Assembly (NCBI GenBank): GCA_027658995.1
Contig: JAQDQK010000042.1
Location: 1 to 6,182, forward strand
Origin: Propionibacteriaceae bacterium AM104-82
GTDB taxonomy: Bacteria; Actinomycetota; Actinomycetes; Propionibacteriales; Propionibacteriaceae
Direction of reading: 5' to 3'
DNA: 6,182 bases
Shown piece after piece: positions 6,177-6,182 of this stretch (within the stretch, counting starts at the first letter, position 1; each line of letters starts with the position of its first letter). The notes beneath the pieces are model-generated. The model saw nothing but the letters and a program-made list of their open reading frames with translations, had not been told where the DNA came from and searched no databases. The position numbers were made by a program, and so were the translations under genes.

Positions 6177-6182
6177 TCTCCG

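Larger units (their letters stand above)
5857..6182. other. Right flank without a convincing long gene
   Basis: This 326-base stretch upstream of the WhiB-like gene holds no ORF with convincing family features. It contains two GGCGACGC copies (5904-5911 and 5920-5927), an AT-rich promoter-like block (5942-5970), a 12-base palindrome, a 30-codon possible ORF and two 20-base repeats at the edge. The right end of the Tn7-like element may lie here. I cannot place a TGT/ACA terminus because the matching left end is outside the window. Confidence 0.5.

Noticed and set aside
1..6182. CRISPR array, cas gene or guide RNA that would make this a CRISPR-associated transposon
   Set aside because: No regularly spaced repeats and no Cas-like frame were seen; the only repeat pair is the two 20-base copies at the right edge with a 5-base gap.

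Overview
The window is GC-rich DNA that most likely comes from an actinobacterium. The base composition and high-GC codon use fit this, and the minus-strand gene near the right side encodes a WhiB-like iron-sulfur regulator, a family confined to Actinobacteria and their phages. The genus cannot be fixed from the sequence; a mycolic-acid genus such as Mycobacterium or Rhodococcus is a guess.

Most of the window (about 1-5482) is the core of a Tn7-like (TnsABC/TniQ) transposon, all on the plus strand and tightly packed. At the left edge is the C-terminal end of a probable TnsA-like endonuclease, apparently split over two reading frames. It is followed by a DDE transposase of the TnsB/TniA type (149-2191), a TnsC/TniB AAA+ ATPase (2198-3235), and two tandem TniQ-family proteins of different sizes (3232-4695 and 4679-5482). 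Successive genes overlap (ATGA junctions and a 17-base overlap) or sit 6 bases apart, so they are almost certainly one translationally coupled operon. By analogy with Tn7, TnsA and TnsB cut and join the DNA, TnsC links target recognition to the transposase, and the TniQ proteins select the target. Having two TniQ proteins suggests either two targeting modes or one complex containing both.

Tail to tail with the second TniQ gene, and sharing its stop in one CTAG palindrome, is a small minus-strand gene (5479-5856) with the four-cysteine WhiB signature. It is either cargo or a regulator carried by the element.

The last 326 bases (5857-6182) hold no convincing long gene. They contain an AT-rich promoter-like stretch with a 12-base palindrome upstream of the WhiB-like gene, a possible 30-codon ORF, and at the edge two 20-base direct repeats 25 bases apart. 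The repeats look like the end of an IS21-family insertion sequence; alternatively they could be transposase-binding sites at the right end of the Tn7-like element. No tRNA, rRNA, CRISPR array or cas gene is visible.
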